Below, piece by piece: positions 34,469 to 42,569 of a stretch of DNA of 64,000 nucleotides. Source of the DNA: Tannerella serpentiformis (GTDB taxonomy: Bacteria > Bacteroidota > Bacteroidia > Bacteroidales > Tannerellaceae). Location: contig NZ_CP028365.1 in assembly GCF_003033925.1 (NCBI RefSeq), positions 2,232,001 through 2,296,000 on the forward strand. Reading direction: 5' to 3'. The position numbers were made by a program, and so were the translations under genes. Below the pieces are notes generated by a model that did no database searches, was not told where the DNA came from, and saw only the letters and a list, made by a program, of their open reading frames with translations. Position 1 is the stretch's first letter, and each line of letters opens with the position of its first letter.

Positions 34469-35698
34469 TTAAATGGTTAGGTGCAAATCTTCGGTGAAGG
34501 CGATTAAGCGATCGAACTCCTCGAATAACTTCTGCGGTGTCACCTTCGCATATCGCTCGGTCATGCGCACTGTGCTATGTCCAAGCATCTTGCTGACGGT
34601 CTCGATGGGCACGCCCTGTTCCAAGGTGATGAGCGTAGCGAAGGTGTGTCGAGCGGTGTGTGTGGTGAAGGGCAGCGTGATACCGGCCCGCAGTCGGAGG
34701 GCTTTCAGATGCGATTGATAGGTTATGTAATGGATGTGAGGAAGCAACGTATCCCTCGATTCATCATGCAATTTGTTCATCAGTTGAAGGGCCTCGGGCA
34801 ACAGCTTTACACGGCAGAGGACACCCGTCTTCTGCCGGTTGAACTTCAGCCAAAGGGCGCCTTCGTCGTCGCAGACAAGATGCCCACGGTTCAGTGCCAT
34901 TAGATCGCAATAGGCGGCGCCGGTGTAACAGGCGAAAAGAAACACATCGCGCGCTGTCTCCAAGTCAGCCTCCCAGCCGTCAAAACAGAGCGCCTTTAAC
35001 ATGTCCAACGCTTCCCTATCGAGCGCTTTGGGCAGTCGACTGTCTCCCTTGTCTACATGCACATTGTCGAATAACAAGGTGTCTGCCGCGCCTTCTCGAT
35101 ACGCCAGCTTGCAGACCTTTTTGACAAGGACGACCATGTTGTAGCAGGTGCTTTGTTTTAGCCCTACCTCTCCGGTTGCGAACTGCTCGAACCGCTTGAC
35201 GAAGTCTTCCGTGAGCTGCGAAAAGGTCAAGTCCGAAGCGTTATGCTTCGCCCGAATGAACTGTTGCAGCCTCATTCTTGTCTGACGATACAAGACCAAA
35301 GACTCTCTTTTGATGTCTATCCCGACGTGCTCCTCCATATCCTCGATCAGGCCGTCAAACCGCTCCAAAAGCATGGTTCGACTCTGCACGCTGCCTTGGA
35401 AATGCTCCTTGATGTCGGTTGCGTCAAATGGAGATCCCTTGGCAAGCAAGGACTGATAGGAAGACTGAACGGCAAGAAGGAGGTTGTCCAATCGTCCATT
35501 GACTTCGACCGCCTCACGGCTCTTCCCGTCCACCCGACTTTCGCGCGGGTTCCACAAATCGGGATTGCAGAACAGCTTGCAACTGAACTGTGCAATGGAA
35601 CGCCCCAGCGTGATCCGTCCCATGATCGGCGCCTTGCCCGACCTGTCGCGACTGCTCTTTTTGAGGTAGAGCAACACCTTCATTTTCATGTCATCCAT
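34469..35698 (-). CDS. Tyrosine recombinase / integrase (Bacteroides type), copy 2
   Basis: The 409-residue protein has the same domain order as its downstream neighbour: arm-binding domain (KMKVLLYLKKSSRDRSGKAP), core-binding domain and catalytic domain, with HTARHTFATLITLEQGVP and MLGHSTVRMTERYAKV supplying HxxR, His and Tyr. At the first-Arg position it reads YTGAAYCDL. Tandem recombinases are a hallmark of Bacteroides mobilisable transposons and some CTns; which one drives integration here is unknown. It is the gene nearest the right end of the island. Confidence 0.9.
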   Translation of the reverse strand: MDDMKMKVLLYLKKSSRDRSGKAPIMGRITLGRSIAQFSCKLFCNPDLWNPRESRVDGKSREAVEVNGRLDNLLLAVQSSYQSLLAKGSPFDATDIKEHFQGSVQSRTMLLERFDGLIEDMEEHVGIDIKRESLVLYRQTRMRLQQFIRAKHNASDLTFSQLTEDFVKRFEQFATGEVGLKQSTCYNMVVLVKKVCKLAYREGAADTLLFDNVHVDKGDSRLPKALDREALDMLKALCFDGWEADLETARDVFLFACYTGAAYCDLMALNRGHLVCDDEGALWLKFNRQKTGVLCRVKLLPEALQLMNKLHDESRDTLLPHIHYITYQSHLKALRLRAGITLPFTTHTARHTFATLITLEQGVPIETVSKMLGHSTVRMTERYAKVTPQKLFEEFDRLIAFTEDLHLTI

Positions 35699-35981
35699 AC
35701 GCTTTGAAAACTGTGGGCAAAATTACCCGGTTCAAAGCGTCCGTTACCTGTGCAGAATCCTGTATATCAATGCAAAAGAACCGTGTGCGAGAAAGACTCA
35801 GTTACCTGCTTTTGCACCCTCGTTACCTGTCGCGGGGCGGGGTAATGCTTTGGTAACTGAACTTCTGCCTAAAATCGCACTTTTCTGCCTTTTACGCTCG
35901 ACGCAATCGGAAGCATATCGACCCCTTTCTGCCTAATTATCAGTCCACTTACTCCGACATCGAGACTTCTGCTTTTGAGGG
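35699..35981. other. Non-coding right end of the island
   Basis: This is the promoter side of the recombinase pair. Repeated words GTTACCTG and TTCTGCCT occur (for example TTACCTG at about 35743, 35799 and 35824, and CTTTCTGCCTAA / CTTCTGCCTAA). They may be recombinase or excisionase binding sites. No gene is seen. Confidence 0.35.
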
Positions 35982-36230
35982 GAATAGTTGGTTCAGGACG
36001 TGATTAAATACCCCGCCGAACCGTATTAAATACCCTTCGAAACGGTATTAAATACCCCTCAGGACGTCATTAAATACCCCTCTAAACCATATTAAATACC
36101 CCTCGGAACGTGGTTAAATAACGTCCAGAACGTGGTTGTGACCACCTCTGAAGGGTATTTAATGAGGTTCGGAACGTATCGACGACCACCTCCGAACGGT
36201 ATTTCACCACGTTCCGAAGGGTATTTCACG
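35982..36230. repeat. 22-bp repeat array, right part, with internal inversion
   Basis: ATTAAATACCCC-type units start at 36003, 36025, 36047, 36069, 36091 and 36113 (strict 22-bp step). From about 36135 to 36225 the same unit runs in inverted orientation (GGGTATTTAATG, CGGTATTTCACC, GGGTATTTCACG). It is the counterpart of 20,505-20,596 on the other side of the island. From 36,231 to the DUF4835 stop at 36,338 nothing else is seen. Confidence 0.85.
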
Positions 36231-36337
36231 TGGGCTCGTACGCGTCGAACTCACATGATTTAGAGGATTCAGGCTTTGCGGGTCGTGCAGGGTGATGAGC
36301 CCTTTGTTGGGGTGCACGTGGTGTGAGTCATGCCCAG

Positions 36338-37252
36338 TCAATTACGGAGCGACTCGAAGCGACTGGTGGATCCGGGGAAGAGGTTGGAGAGCAGCTTATA
36401 TCCCTCTTGCTTTTCCTGCGTGGTCGCCTTGGCATAGATGGCGGTCAGCTCGTCGAGTTTCGCGTCGGAGAAGAGGTTCAACAGGACTGAGGTGGGACGT
36501 GCGCTTTTGAGCGCAGTCAGCGCGGGGAGCGCGGCGATGATGTTCGTGCGCCCGCGATCCGGATTGGCGGCCATCTCGTCGAGCCCCTTGCGGTGATAGT
36601 CATACCAGAACTGCCGGAAGCCCTCGCCCTGCGGTTCGGTGAGTGCCGTGATGAGGGCGTGGCGATTGGCCGTGTTGTCGAAGGCCTTCCAGCCGTTCCA
36701 GGAGGGCTCGGACTGCGCGAGGGTGACTATCTGCTGTGCTTGGCTCAGAAATGGGCTGCCACCTTTGGGGGAAAAGCTGTCGAAATCCAACCCGAGGATG
36801 GTGTAGATATAGAACACGATGGTGGCGGTGAGATTACTCTGGAGCGTGGCCTCGTTATACTCGAGCGGCTCGTGCTCGGTGTAAGTGAAATCGAGCTTCG
36901 TGTCGCGAAAATTCAGAATGGTCGTGGTGTAGGCGGAGTTATAGACGGGGCGGCGGGCTTGGACTTGGAGTTCGCAACTAAACCTATCGTTTTCCATCGT
37001 GTTGACGATGAGCGTGAAGGTGCAATCGATGCGCTCATTGGGCGCGAAGCGCGCGTTAGTCCATTTCCTGTTGTTGATGAACTCGTTGAGCGCGGTTTGA
37101 AGGGTCTTGAAGATGTCCTTATTCGTGCCTTGGATCTTATCGCTGTTTATCGTCAGGCGGGCATTCAATTCGGAGACTTGTGCGGGGGCTGCCACGGCGG
37201 TGAGAAGGGTAAAAACCAAGAAAAGCGTGGCTCGGATGCTGTGCTTCGTCAT
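36338..37252 (-). CDS. DUF4835 family exported protein
   Basis: The 304-residue protein has a signal peptide (ATLFLVFTLLTAVAAPAQ) and matches DUF4835 (PorD-like), a Bacteroidetes-specific exported family of unknown function. The segments LNARLTINSDKIQGTNKDIFKTLQ and TILGLDFDSFSPKGG are characteristic. It starts four bases after the coaBC stop, so it belongs to the dnaN-exonuclease-coaBC cluster; the expected next genes, recN and rlmB, lie beyond the inserted island. Confidence 0.88.
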   Translation of the reverse strand: MTKHSIRATLFLVFTLLTAVAAPAQVSELNARLTINSDKIQGTNKDIFKTLQTALNEFINNRKWTNARFAPNERIDCTFTLIVNTMENDRFSCELQVQARRPVYNSAYTTTILNFRDTKLDFTYTEHEPLEYNEATLQSNLTATIVFYIYTILGLDFDSFSPKGGSPFLSQAQQIVTLAQSEPSWNGWKAFDNTANRHALITALTEPQGEGFRQFWYDYHRKGLDEMAANPDRGRTNIIAALPALTALKSARPTSVLLNLFSDAKLDELTAIYAKATTQEKQEGYKLLSNLFPGSTSRFESLRN

Positions 37253-37255
37253 TGT

Positions 37256-38494
37256 TTACTCGTTTTTTGGGGGGAGGAAGGGGAGCAGGCAGTCGATGAT
37301 GTCGTCGGCCAGCTCTGTCTTGCTTTTGAGAGGGAAGTCGCGTGCGTTCCCGAGGGTGTCGATCACGGTGATCTTGTTCGTGTCGACGCCGAAACCGGCG
37401 CCCGCGTCTTGCAGGGAGTTGAGGACGATGAGGTCGAGGCGCTTACGGCGGAGCTTCTCCTCAGCGTGCGCGCGCTCGTCGTTCGTCTCGAGTGCGAAGC
37501 CCACGAGGCGCTGGTCGGGACGTTTGCGACGGCCGAGCGCGGCGGCAATATCGCGGTTGGAGACGAGCGGCAGGGTGAGGTGGCCCGTCTCTTCACGTTT
37601 GATTTTCACCTCCGCGGGGGTGTGGGGCCGATAATCTGCGACGGCGGCGGCCAAGATGGCGATGTCGCACCCCGGGAAGAGTGCAGTGGCGGCGTCATAC
37701 ATTTCGTCGGCCGACTCGACATCGGTGCGAGTGATGTGCGGGTGTGTCGTGCCCAGCGCCACGGGGCCGGCCACGAGTCGCACCTCTGCGCCGCGGCGTG
37801 CGCAGGCCTCGGCGAGGGCAAACCCCATTTTGCCGGAGGAGTAGTTGCCGATGAAACGGACCGGATCGATCTTCTCATAGGTCGGCCCGGCGGTAATCAA
37901 GACTGTACGCCCGCGCAGATCGCCCACCTCGTTGAGTGCAGAGGCCAGTATGTCGACGATGCGCTCCGGTTCCTCCATCCGCCCACGGCCCACGAGTGTG
38001 CTGGCCAGCTCTCCCTCAGCGGGCTCAATGATCCGGTTGCCAAAGGTGCGCAAGCGAGCGAGGTTTGCCTGTGTGGCGGGGTGCGCATACATGTCGAGAT
38101 CCATTGCAGGGGCCACGAAAACGGGCGCCTTGCACGAGAGGTAAGTGGTGACGAGCATATTGTCAGCCACGCCCTGAGCCATCTTGCCGATCGTAGCCGC
38201 CGTGGCGGGCGCGATGAGCATGGCGTCGGCCCAGAGACCCAGATCGACGTGGCTGTGCCACGAGCCGTCGCGTCGGGAAAAGAACTCGCTGACGACGGGC
38301 TTTCGACTGAGGGTAGAGAGGGTGAGCGGGGTGATGAACTCCTTGGCTGCGGGCGTCATAACCACCTGCACCTCTGCGCCCTCCTTGATGAGGGCACGAG
38401 TGAGGTAGGCCGCCTTATACGCGGCTATACTTCCCGTGACGCCGAGGATGATCTTCCGCTCCGCGAGTCTTGGGGAGGGGGATTGACTATTCAT
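37256..38494 (-). CDS. coaBC: Bifunctional phosphopantothenoylcysteine decarboxylase / phosphopantothenate--cysteine ligase
   Basis: The 412-residue CoA-synthesis enzyme couples cysteine to 4'-phosphopantothenate and decarboxylates the product. The N-terminal flavoprotein CoaC half begins KIILGVTGSIAAYKA and contains APAMDLDMYAHPATQANL. The C-terminal CoaB half contains VLITAGPTYEKIDPVRFIGNYSSGKMG and ends with VLNSLQDAGAGFGVDTNKITVI. The frame is open upstream, but the ATG at 38494 gives the family N-terminus. PanB of the same pathway is encoded at 5,038. Confidence 0.96.
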   Translation of the reverse strand: MNSQSPSPRLAERKIILGVTGSIAAYKAAYLTRALIKEGAEVQVVMTPAAKEFITPLTLSTLSRKPVVSEFFSRRDGSWHSHVDLGLWADAMLIAPATAATIGKMAQGVADNMLVTTYLSCKAPVFVAPAMDLDMYAHPATQANLARLRTFGNRIIEPAEGELASTLVGRGRMEEPERIVDILASALNEVGDLRGRTVLITAGPTYEKIDPVRFIGNYSSGKMGFALAEACARRGAEVRLVAGPVALGTTHPHITRTDVESADEMYDAATALFPGCDIAILAAAVADYRPHTPAEVKIKREETGHLTLPLVSNRDIAAALGRRKRPDQRLVGFALETNDERAHAEEKLRRKRLDLIVLNSLQDAGAGFGVDTNKITVIDTLGNARDFPLKSKTELADDIIDCLLPFLPPKNE

Positions 38495-38532
38495 CGTGCT
38501 TGGGTTGGGGGATAAGCGGTGTGATTCGCAGG

Positions 38533-39294
38533 CTACTTGAGGCGCATGCGTATCTCGGTCAGTTTTTGTTTGGTGTTCAGCGGGAAATCGCCGCTCATCA
38601 TCCACGCATAATAGCCCGGATCGGCCTTCAAGACCTCCGTGACGAGGCGCCCCTTGTATTTGCCGAAGTTGATCACCTCTTCGCCCTTGTCGTTGTAGAT
38701 CATACGGCCGGCAAAGTCCACGTTGTTCGTGAAGCAGGAGAACTCCGATAGGAAGCGGATGTCGTTTTTGAGGTCCGGGTAACGGTCCAGTTGCGCCTTG
38801 AGCACCTCGTACGTAGCGAAGGTATCTGCCGCGGCACTGTGGGCGTCCTCGAGGCTTTTTCCGCAATAAAACTTGTATGCGGCAGACAGTGTGCGCTGTT
38901 CCATCTTATGGAAGATGGTCTGCACGTCGACAAATTTGCGTTTGGAGAGATCGATATCGACGTCCGCCCGCAGAAATTCCTCGGCAAGGAGGGGAATATC
39001 AAATCGGTTGGAATTAAATCCCGCTAAATCGCAGCCTTCAATCTGTGCAGCGAGTGATTTGGCGATCTCTTTGAAGGTGGGACAGTCCTTGACATCTTCG
39101 TCGCTGATACCGTGAATAGCCGTCGCCTCTGGTGGGATGGGTATGCCCGGATTGATACGACGAGTCTTACTTTCCTCCTTACCGTTGGGGGCGACTTTCA
39201 GGAGAGAAATTTCGATGATCCTATCCTTACTGATATTTACGCCGGTGGTCTCGAGGTCGAAGAAGACGATAGGGTTGGCTAAGTTCAGTTGCAT
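38533..39294 (-). CDS. DnaQ/DEDD-type 3'-5' exonuclease
   Basis: The 253-residue protein has the DEDDh exonuclease motifs: FDLETTGVN (ExoI, Asp and Glu), NSNRFDIPLLAEEF (ExoII) and HSAAADTFATYEVL (ExoIII, His and Asp). It resembles the Bacteroidetes epsilon-like exonuclease that sits beside dnaN and may proofread for DNA polymerase III or act in repair. The C-terminal 90 residues form a small extra domain (INFGKYKGRLVTEVLKADPGY), as in related proteins. It lies between a short inverted-repeat insertion (on the dnaN side) and coaBC. Confidence 0.9.
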   Translation of the reverse strand: MQLNLANPIVFFDLETTGVNISKDRIIEISLLKVAPNGKEESKTRRINPGIPIPPEATAIHGISDEDVKDCPTFKEIAKSLAAQIEGCDLAGFNSNRFDIPLLAEEFLRADVDIDLSKRKFVDVQTIFHKMEQRTLSAAYKFYCGKSLEDAHSAAADTFATYEVLKAQLDRYPDLKNDIRFLSEFSCFTNNVDFAGRMIYNDKGEEVINFGKYKGRLVTEVLKADPGYYAWMMSGDFPLNTKQKLTEIRMRLK

Positions 39295-39297
39295 GAC

Positions 39298-39510
39298 TTA
39301 GAAGCTGTTTGGAATTTATTGAGCGATTGTTTTATGGAACTGTTTGGGCGGGTCATTCTCCTTTCTATTTCGGGTCTATCGGGGCCTGTTTCTGCCTTTT
39401 TGTTCCATCATTAATCCTCACATAGCTTACTATGCTCGTCTAATGATGAAACAAAATCATCAGAAACATACTTCCGATATCCTCCGAAATAAATTCCAAA
39501 CAGCTTCTTA
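39298..39510. mobile_element. MITE-like element with 20-bp terminal inverted repeats
   Basis: GAAGCTGTTTGG... at 39301-39320 and its exact 20-bp reverse complement at 39488-39507 bound a segment of about 207 bp, with TTA on both sides (39298-39300 and 39508-39510) as a possible target duplication. The inside has further partial inverted words (CATCATTA / TAATGATG, CATAG / CTATG). No ORF of note. The right-hand TTA is the complement of the dnaN stop codon. Confidence 0.7.
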
Positions 39511-40641
39511 ATTGTTCAGCATCATGGGCATGAGTAGGGCAAGCAGCTGTTCGTCCTTCTCGTTTTCTGTGGGTACGATGACGCCCGGGCGCGACGGATC
39601 GGCCAGTTCGATGCAGATCTCGGTGGCGTTGATGTTGTTCAACATTTCGATTAGGAACGTCCCCTTAAAGCCAATGTCTAAGTTGGTACCGTCGTATTGG
39701 CACTTAACGATCTCCTCGGCCGAGGTGGAGAAGTCGATATCCTGTGCTGAAATGGTGAGCCCGTCCTCCTGACTTAGCTGCAATCGCACAAGTCCGCTGG
39801 CGGGATTGGAGGAGAGAGAGATACGCTTGAGAACGTTTAGCAGATAGAGCCTATCGACCGTTACACGATTCGGATTGTCCTTCGGAATCACACTGCTATA
39901 GTTGGGATAACGTCCCTCAATCAGGCGGCAAACCATCTCAAAATGGGAGGCCTTGATAGAGGCGGTGTTTTCGTCGAAGCGAATACTCACTTCTTCTGTC
40001 TCTTTGGCTAGCAACGTCTTCAGAAGGGTTGCCGATTTTTTCGGTAGCACGAACGACGCATGGGTTCCGCTCCTCGTCGCCAGATTGCTAATCTGCACCA
40101 GCTTGTGGCCATCAGAAGCGACGAATGTGACACTGTTCGGCTGGATATCTAAGAAAACGCCATTCATTACCGGGCGGAGCTCGTCCTCGGCCGTAGCAAA
40201 GAGTGTTCGGCTGACGCCGTTAAGCAGTACTGGTGCTTCTATTGAGAATGTGGCGGCGTCGCTCTTCATTTCCTTTTGCTGTGGGTAGGTGTCGCCTCGT
40301 TGTGCAACAAATTCATACTTCCCATTTTCGTATAGCATGACTGTTGAGAGGTTGTTGTCGTTAACGTCAAACATTAGCGGCTGCTCCGGCAATTCCTTCA
40401 ACGGATCCAATAATATTTTAGCAGGTATGGCGAATACGCCTTCTCCTTCCACGTTCAGCGCAGTGATCGAGGTCTCTAAGCGCGTCTCAATGTCCGAGGC
40501 GGTGATGAGGAGTCTACGTCTTTCTTTATCCAGACGAAAGAAGAAGCAATCAAGGATGGGAACCGTATTCTTTGAAGCGATTACTTTACTGATTGCCTGT
40601 AAGTGAAATGATAGTGCTGAGCTTGATACATCGAATTTCAT
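39508..40641 (-). CDS. dnaN: DNA polymerase III beta subunit (sliding clamp)
   Basis: The 377-residue protein has the three repeated clamp domains and forms the ring dimer that tethers DNA polymerase III. The N-terminus MKFDVSSSALSFHLQAISKVI, the middle VASDGHKLVQISN and the last block (VPTENEKDEQLLALLMPMML, then NN) are typical. The length is normal. Its TAA stop coincides with the edge of a MITE-like insertion, so the element landed exactly at the 3' end without altering the protein's last residues. Confidence 0.97.
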   Translation of the reverse strand: MKFDVSSSALSFHLQAISKVIASKNTVPILDCFFFRLDKERRRLLITASDIETRLETSITALNVEGEGVFAIPAKILLDPLKELPEQPLMFDVNDNNLSTVMLYENGKYEFVAQRGDTYPQQKEMKSDAATFSIEAPVLLNGVSRTLFATAEDELRPVMNGVFLDIQPNSVTFVASDGHKLVQISNLATRSGTHASFVLPKKSATLLKTLLAKETEEVSIRFDENTASIKASHFEMVCRLIEGRYPNYSSVIPKDNPNRVTVDRLYLLNVLKRISLSSNPASGLVRLQLSQEDGLTISAQDIDFSTSAEEIVKCQYDGTNLDIGFKGTFLIEMLNNINATEICIELADPSRPGVIVPTENEKDEQLLALLMPMMLNN

Positions 40642-40732
40642 GAGGGTCTATATTTTTTGATTTTGTACAGCTAAGTGAGATATAGCAATGTGGCATTGGC
40701 CGGGTTCGATTTCGCGGAGGGTCTAACTAAAT

Positions 40733-40777
40733 AGTAAAAGCTCTTACCCAATAAGATATTGAGTAAGAGCTTTTACT
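40733..40777 (-). terminator. Terminator of the rpmB-rpmG-DUF4295 operon
   Basis: Arms AGTAAAAGCTCTTAC (40733-40747) and GTAAGAGCTTTTACT (40763-40777) form a 15-bp stem, extended inward by CAAT / ATTG. It begins 25 bp after the DUF4295 stop on the minus strand. Confidence 0.85.
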
Positions 40778-40801
40778 ACTTGCGATTCTTATTCAAAAAG
40801 A

Positions 40802-40957
40802 CTATTTCTTGAAATATTCTTTTACGTCGTCATTCGGGATCATCTCTTCCTGAAAAACGTAGGCTCCAGTTTTTGGTGACTTAACCATTTTGATCACTTT
40901 CGAGTAAGTACGTCCGCCTTCTCCAGACTTAAACGTTGCGACGGTCTTTTTTGCCAT
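40802..40957 (-). CDS. DUF4295 small basic protein
   Basis: The 51-residue protein (MAKKTVATFKSGEGGRTYSK...VKEYFKK) matches DUF4295, a small Bacteroidetes protein nearly always encoded right after ribosomal proteins L28 and L33. Its basic character and constant neighbourhood suggest a ribosome-associated role, not proven. It follows rpmG by 21 bp and ends just before a strong terminator. The gene is too short for many ORF callers. Confidence 0.88.
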   Translation of the reverse strand: MAKKTVATFKSGEGGRTYSKVIKMVKSPKTGAYVFQEEMIPNDDVKEYFKK

Positions 40958-40978
40958 GATCTACGATCTCCTTATTGA

Positions 40979-41167
40979 TTACTTTATCTCTTTGTGTACT
41001 GTCATTCTTTTCAGAATCGGATTGTATTTCTTCAACTCAAGTCGCTGTGTAGTGTTTTTGCGATTTTTCGTTGTGATGTAACGCGACATTCCGGGCATAC
41101 CGCTCTCTTTATGCTCTGTGCATTCGAGAATCACTTGTATTCTATTGCCTTTTACCTTCTTTGCCAT
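40979..41167 (-). CDS. rpmG: 50S ribosomal protein L33
   Basis: The 62-residue protein ([20 protein letters not shown]...) is L33 of the large ribosomal subunit. It lacks the four zinc-binding Cys residues (only one Cys is present), so it is the zinc-independent form. It lies between rpmB and the DUF4295 gene in one operon. Confidence 0.95.
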   Translation of the reverse strand: MAKKVKGNRIQVILECTEHKESGMPGMSRYITTKNRKNTTQRLELKKYNPILKRMTVHKEIK

Positions 41168-41200
41168 CGCTTGTTTCCTCCTTTTATATGTGCGTTATAG

Positions 41201-41437
41201 TCAGCTCAAGAAACCTTGAGCGGCTGCGTTTTTGATTGCTGCATCGAGTCCTATTTTGTTGATGAGCCGTAATCCTGCGGCTGAGACATTCAATGTAACC
41301 CAGCAATCCTGCTCTACCCAATAGAACTTCTTTGCGAAGAGGTTCACGTTGAACTTGCGCCTTGTTCGCACATTAGAATGAGCGACGTTGTTTCCCGACA
41401 TCGCTTTCTTTCCCGTAATCTGACAACTCTTAGACAT
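41201..41437 (-). CDS. rpmB: 50S ribosomal protein L28
   Basis: The 78-residue protein ([20 protein letters not shown]...) is L28 of the large subunit, with the usual [15 protein letters not shown] and the ending [15 protein letters not shown]. It is the first gene of the rpmB-rpmG-DUF4295 operon and lies 93 bp downstream of a tRNA-Leu gene on the same strand. Confidence 0.96.
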   Translation of the reverse strand: MSKSCQITGKKAMSGNNVAHSNVRTRRKFNVNLFAKKFYWVEQDCWVTLNVSAAGLRLINKIGLDAAIKNAAAQGFLS

Positions 41438-41530
41438 TGCTTCGTATTTTCTATCTTGTTTATTCGGTGATGTGGAGACGAAAAAAAAGAGAATCGCTTC
41501 TCTTTTCTATTTATCTTCTTCCACTTCTTG

Positions 41531-41614
41531 TACGCAGGATGAGATTTGAACTCACACACCGTTACCGGCACTACCCCCTCAAAGTAGCGTGTCTACCAAT
41601 TTCACCACCTGCGC
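41531..41614 (-). tRNA. tRNA-Leu (anticodon GAG)
   Basis: The 84-nt gene starts GCGCAGG and ends CCTGCGT plus the discriminator A. Anticodon stem CTACT/GGTAG holds the loop TTGAGGG (anticodon GAG). The long variable arm TGCCGGTAACGGTG fits a class II tRNA. CCA is not encoded. It is the last of three consecutive minus-strand tRNA genes. Confidence 0.9.
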
Positions 41615-41627
41615 ATTATGAAAGGGG

Positions 41628-41709
41628 TGCCCAGAACAGGACTCGAACCTGCATGCCTCTCGACACACGCACCTGAAACGTGCGCGTCTACCAATTCCGC
41701 CACCTGGGC
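41628..41709 (-). tRNA. tRNA-Leu (anticodon CAG)
   Basis: The gene starts GCCCAGG and ends CTGGGC followed by A. Anticodon stem CACGT/GCGTG holds loop TTCAGGT (anticodon CAG); the variable arm is long (TGTCGAGAGGCA), as in leucine tRNAs. The T arm GCAGG-TTCGAGT-CCTGT is standard. It lies 14 bp upstream of the tRNA-Leu(GAG) gene in the same orientation. Confidence 0.9.
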
Positions 41710-41827
41710 CTATTCATCTATTGCTGGAAAGACGAGCGTTCATTCATTTTATTCTTTTGCTGTATCTCTTTCTTCTTGTATTCTATGAGGCTACAGTGAT
41801 TGGAGGTGTTACTCGTCTATAAAAAAG

Positions 41828-41900
41828 AGCGGAAGACGGAACTCGAATCCGCGACCCCAACCTTGGCAAGGTTGTGCTCTACCAACTGAGCTACTTCCGC
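41828..41900 (-). tRNA. tRNA-Gly (anticodon GCC)
   Basis: The 73-nt gene starts GCGGAAG and ends CTTCCGC plus T. The D arm is AGCTCAGTTGGTAGAGC, the anticodon arm CAACC-TTGCCAA-GGTTG (anticodon GCC), and the T arm GCGGATTCGAGTTCCGT. First of three tRNA genes on the minus strand upstream of rpmB. Confidence 0.93.
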
Positions 41901-42032
41901 TTATGTTTTTTGTCTCTCTCTCTCGATTGACGGGCGCAAAGATAGAGCCGTTTTCCAAACGTCCAAACGTTCTGCGATTATTTTTTTCTCGTGATTTCTG
42001 AGGAGAATCGCTGGCGGAGCAGGCTATCTTAC

Positions 42033-42554
42033 TTATTCTGAGTCTGTCTGCTGTGGCTCGTCGGGATAAAGATCGATCCATTCGTAAGCGTTTCCGGTGT
42101 GATCCATGAAGCGAATGAAGCCCTCAAGTGGTAGAGTTAGGGAGGCTGTGTTGAGGCAGGGATGGAAGCTGAGGTGAGAGGATTGGAGGAGGTTCTTGTC
42201 GAGGAAGACGCGTACATGGTGGTCGGTGTCGTGGATGAGGGCGAAGGGGGTGACGGAGCCGGGCGTGACACCGAGGTAACGTAGCAAGCGGTGCTCGGAG
42301 GCGAAGGTGAGCTTGCCCTCGTGAAGGCGATGCTCGATGGCATGGATGTCCATCGAGCTGTCGCCGGAGAGGATGACGAGGTAGTGACGGTTGCCCTTGT
42401 GATTGCGGAAGAAGAGGTTCTTGCAGAGGTGGACGTCGCGGTCACGGAGGACTTCGCGGGCTACGTCGAGGGTGGGGAGTGGGGGATGCTCGATGTAGTC
42501 GAAGGGGATGTCGAGACGTCGCAGGAGGGCGTAGAGTGGGGCGGGGCCGATCAT
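42033..42554 (-). CDS. YbaK/ProX-type aminoacyl-tRNA deacylase
   Basis: The 173-residue protein is a free-standing INS-like editing domain of the PrdX/ProXp family, which clears Ala or Cys wrongly attached to tRNA-Pro. Visible features are IPFDYIEHPPLPTLDVAREV, the substrate-pocket Lys in LCKNLFFRNHKGNRHYLVIL, GVTPGSVTPFALIHD and the C-terminal FIRFMDHTGNAYEWIDL. The short ProS of this organism has no inserted editing domain, so this enzyme may do that work in trans. It follows the purine phosphorylase gene by 15 bp. Confidence 0.9.
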   Translation of the reverse strand: MIGPAPLYALLRRLDIPFDYIEHPPLPTLDVAREVLRDRDVHLCKNLFFRNHKGNRHYLVILSGDSSMDIHAIEHRLHEGKLTFASEHRLLRYLGVTPGSVTPFALIHDTDHHVRVFLDKNLLQSSHLSFHPCLNTASLTLPLEGFIRFMDHTGNAYEWIDLYPDEPQQTDSE

Positions 42555-42569
42555 GGAGGGAGGGGCGCT

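Larger units (their letters stand above)
20597..35981. mobile_element. Mobilisable genomic island carrying metal-efflux genes
   Basis: The stretch between the two halves of the 22-bp array holds mobA, mobC, a DUF3408 gene, a toprim primase, an excisionase-like pseudogene, a metal-efflux operon and two tyrosine recombinases. Base composition is visibly lower in GC than the flanks. There are no conjugation (tra) genes, so it would need a helper element. Possible att remnants are AAATA-TGGTTCGGGA at the left edge (20581) and GAATAGTTGGTTCAGGA at the right edge (about 35982). Imperfect inverted words (AACTATT, CCCTC...AAAAG) lie just inside both ends. The exact ends are inferred. Confidence 0.75.

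Noticed and set aside
36593-38515. 640-codon plus-strand frame across DUF4835 and coaBC
   Set aside because: Antisense shadow with Gly/Val/Asp-rich composition. Both minus-strand genes are clear family members.
38495-38866. N-terminal extension of CoaBC
   Set aside because: The extra codons are the antisense-frame shadow of the exonuclease gene and unlike any CoaBC N-terminus; ATG 38494 gives the family start.
41531-41900. tRNA cluster as an integration site for a mobile element
   Set aside because: No integrase gene, direct repeat of a tRNA 3' end or composition change is visible beside the three tRNA genes.
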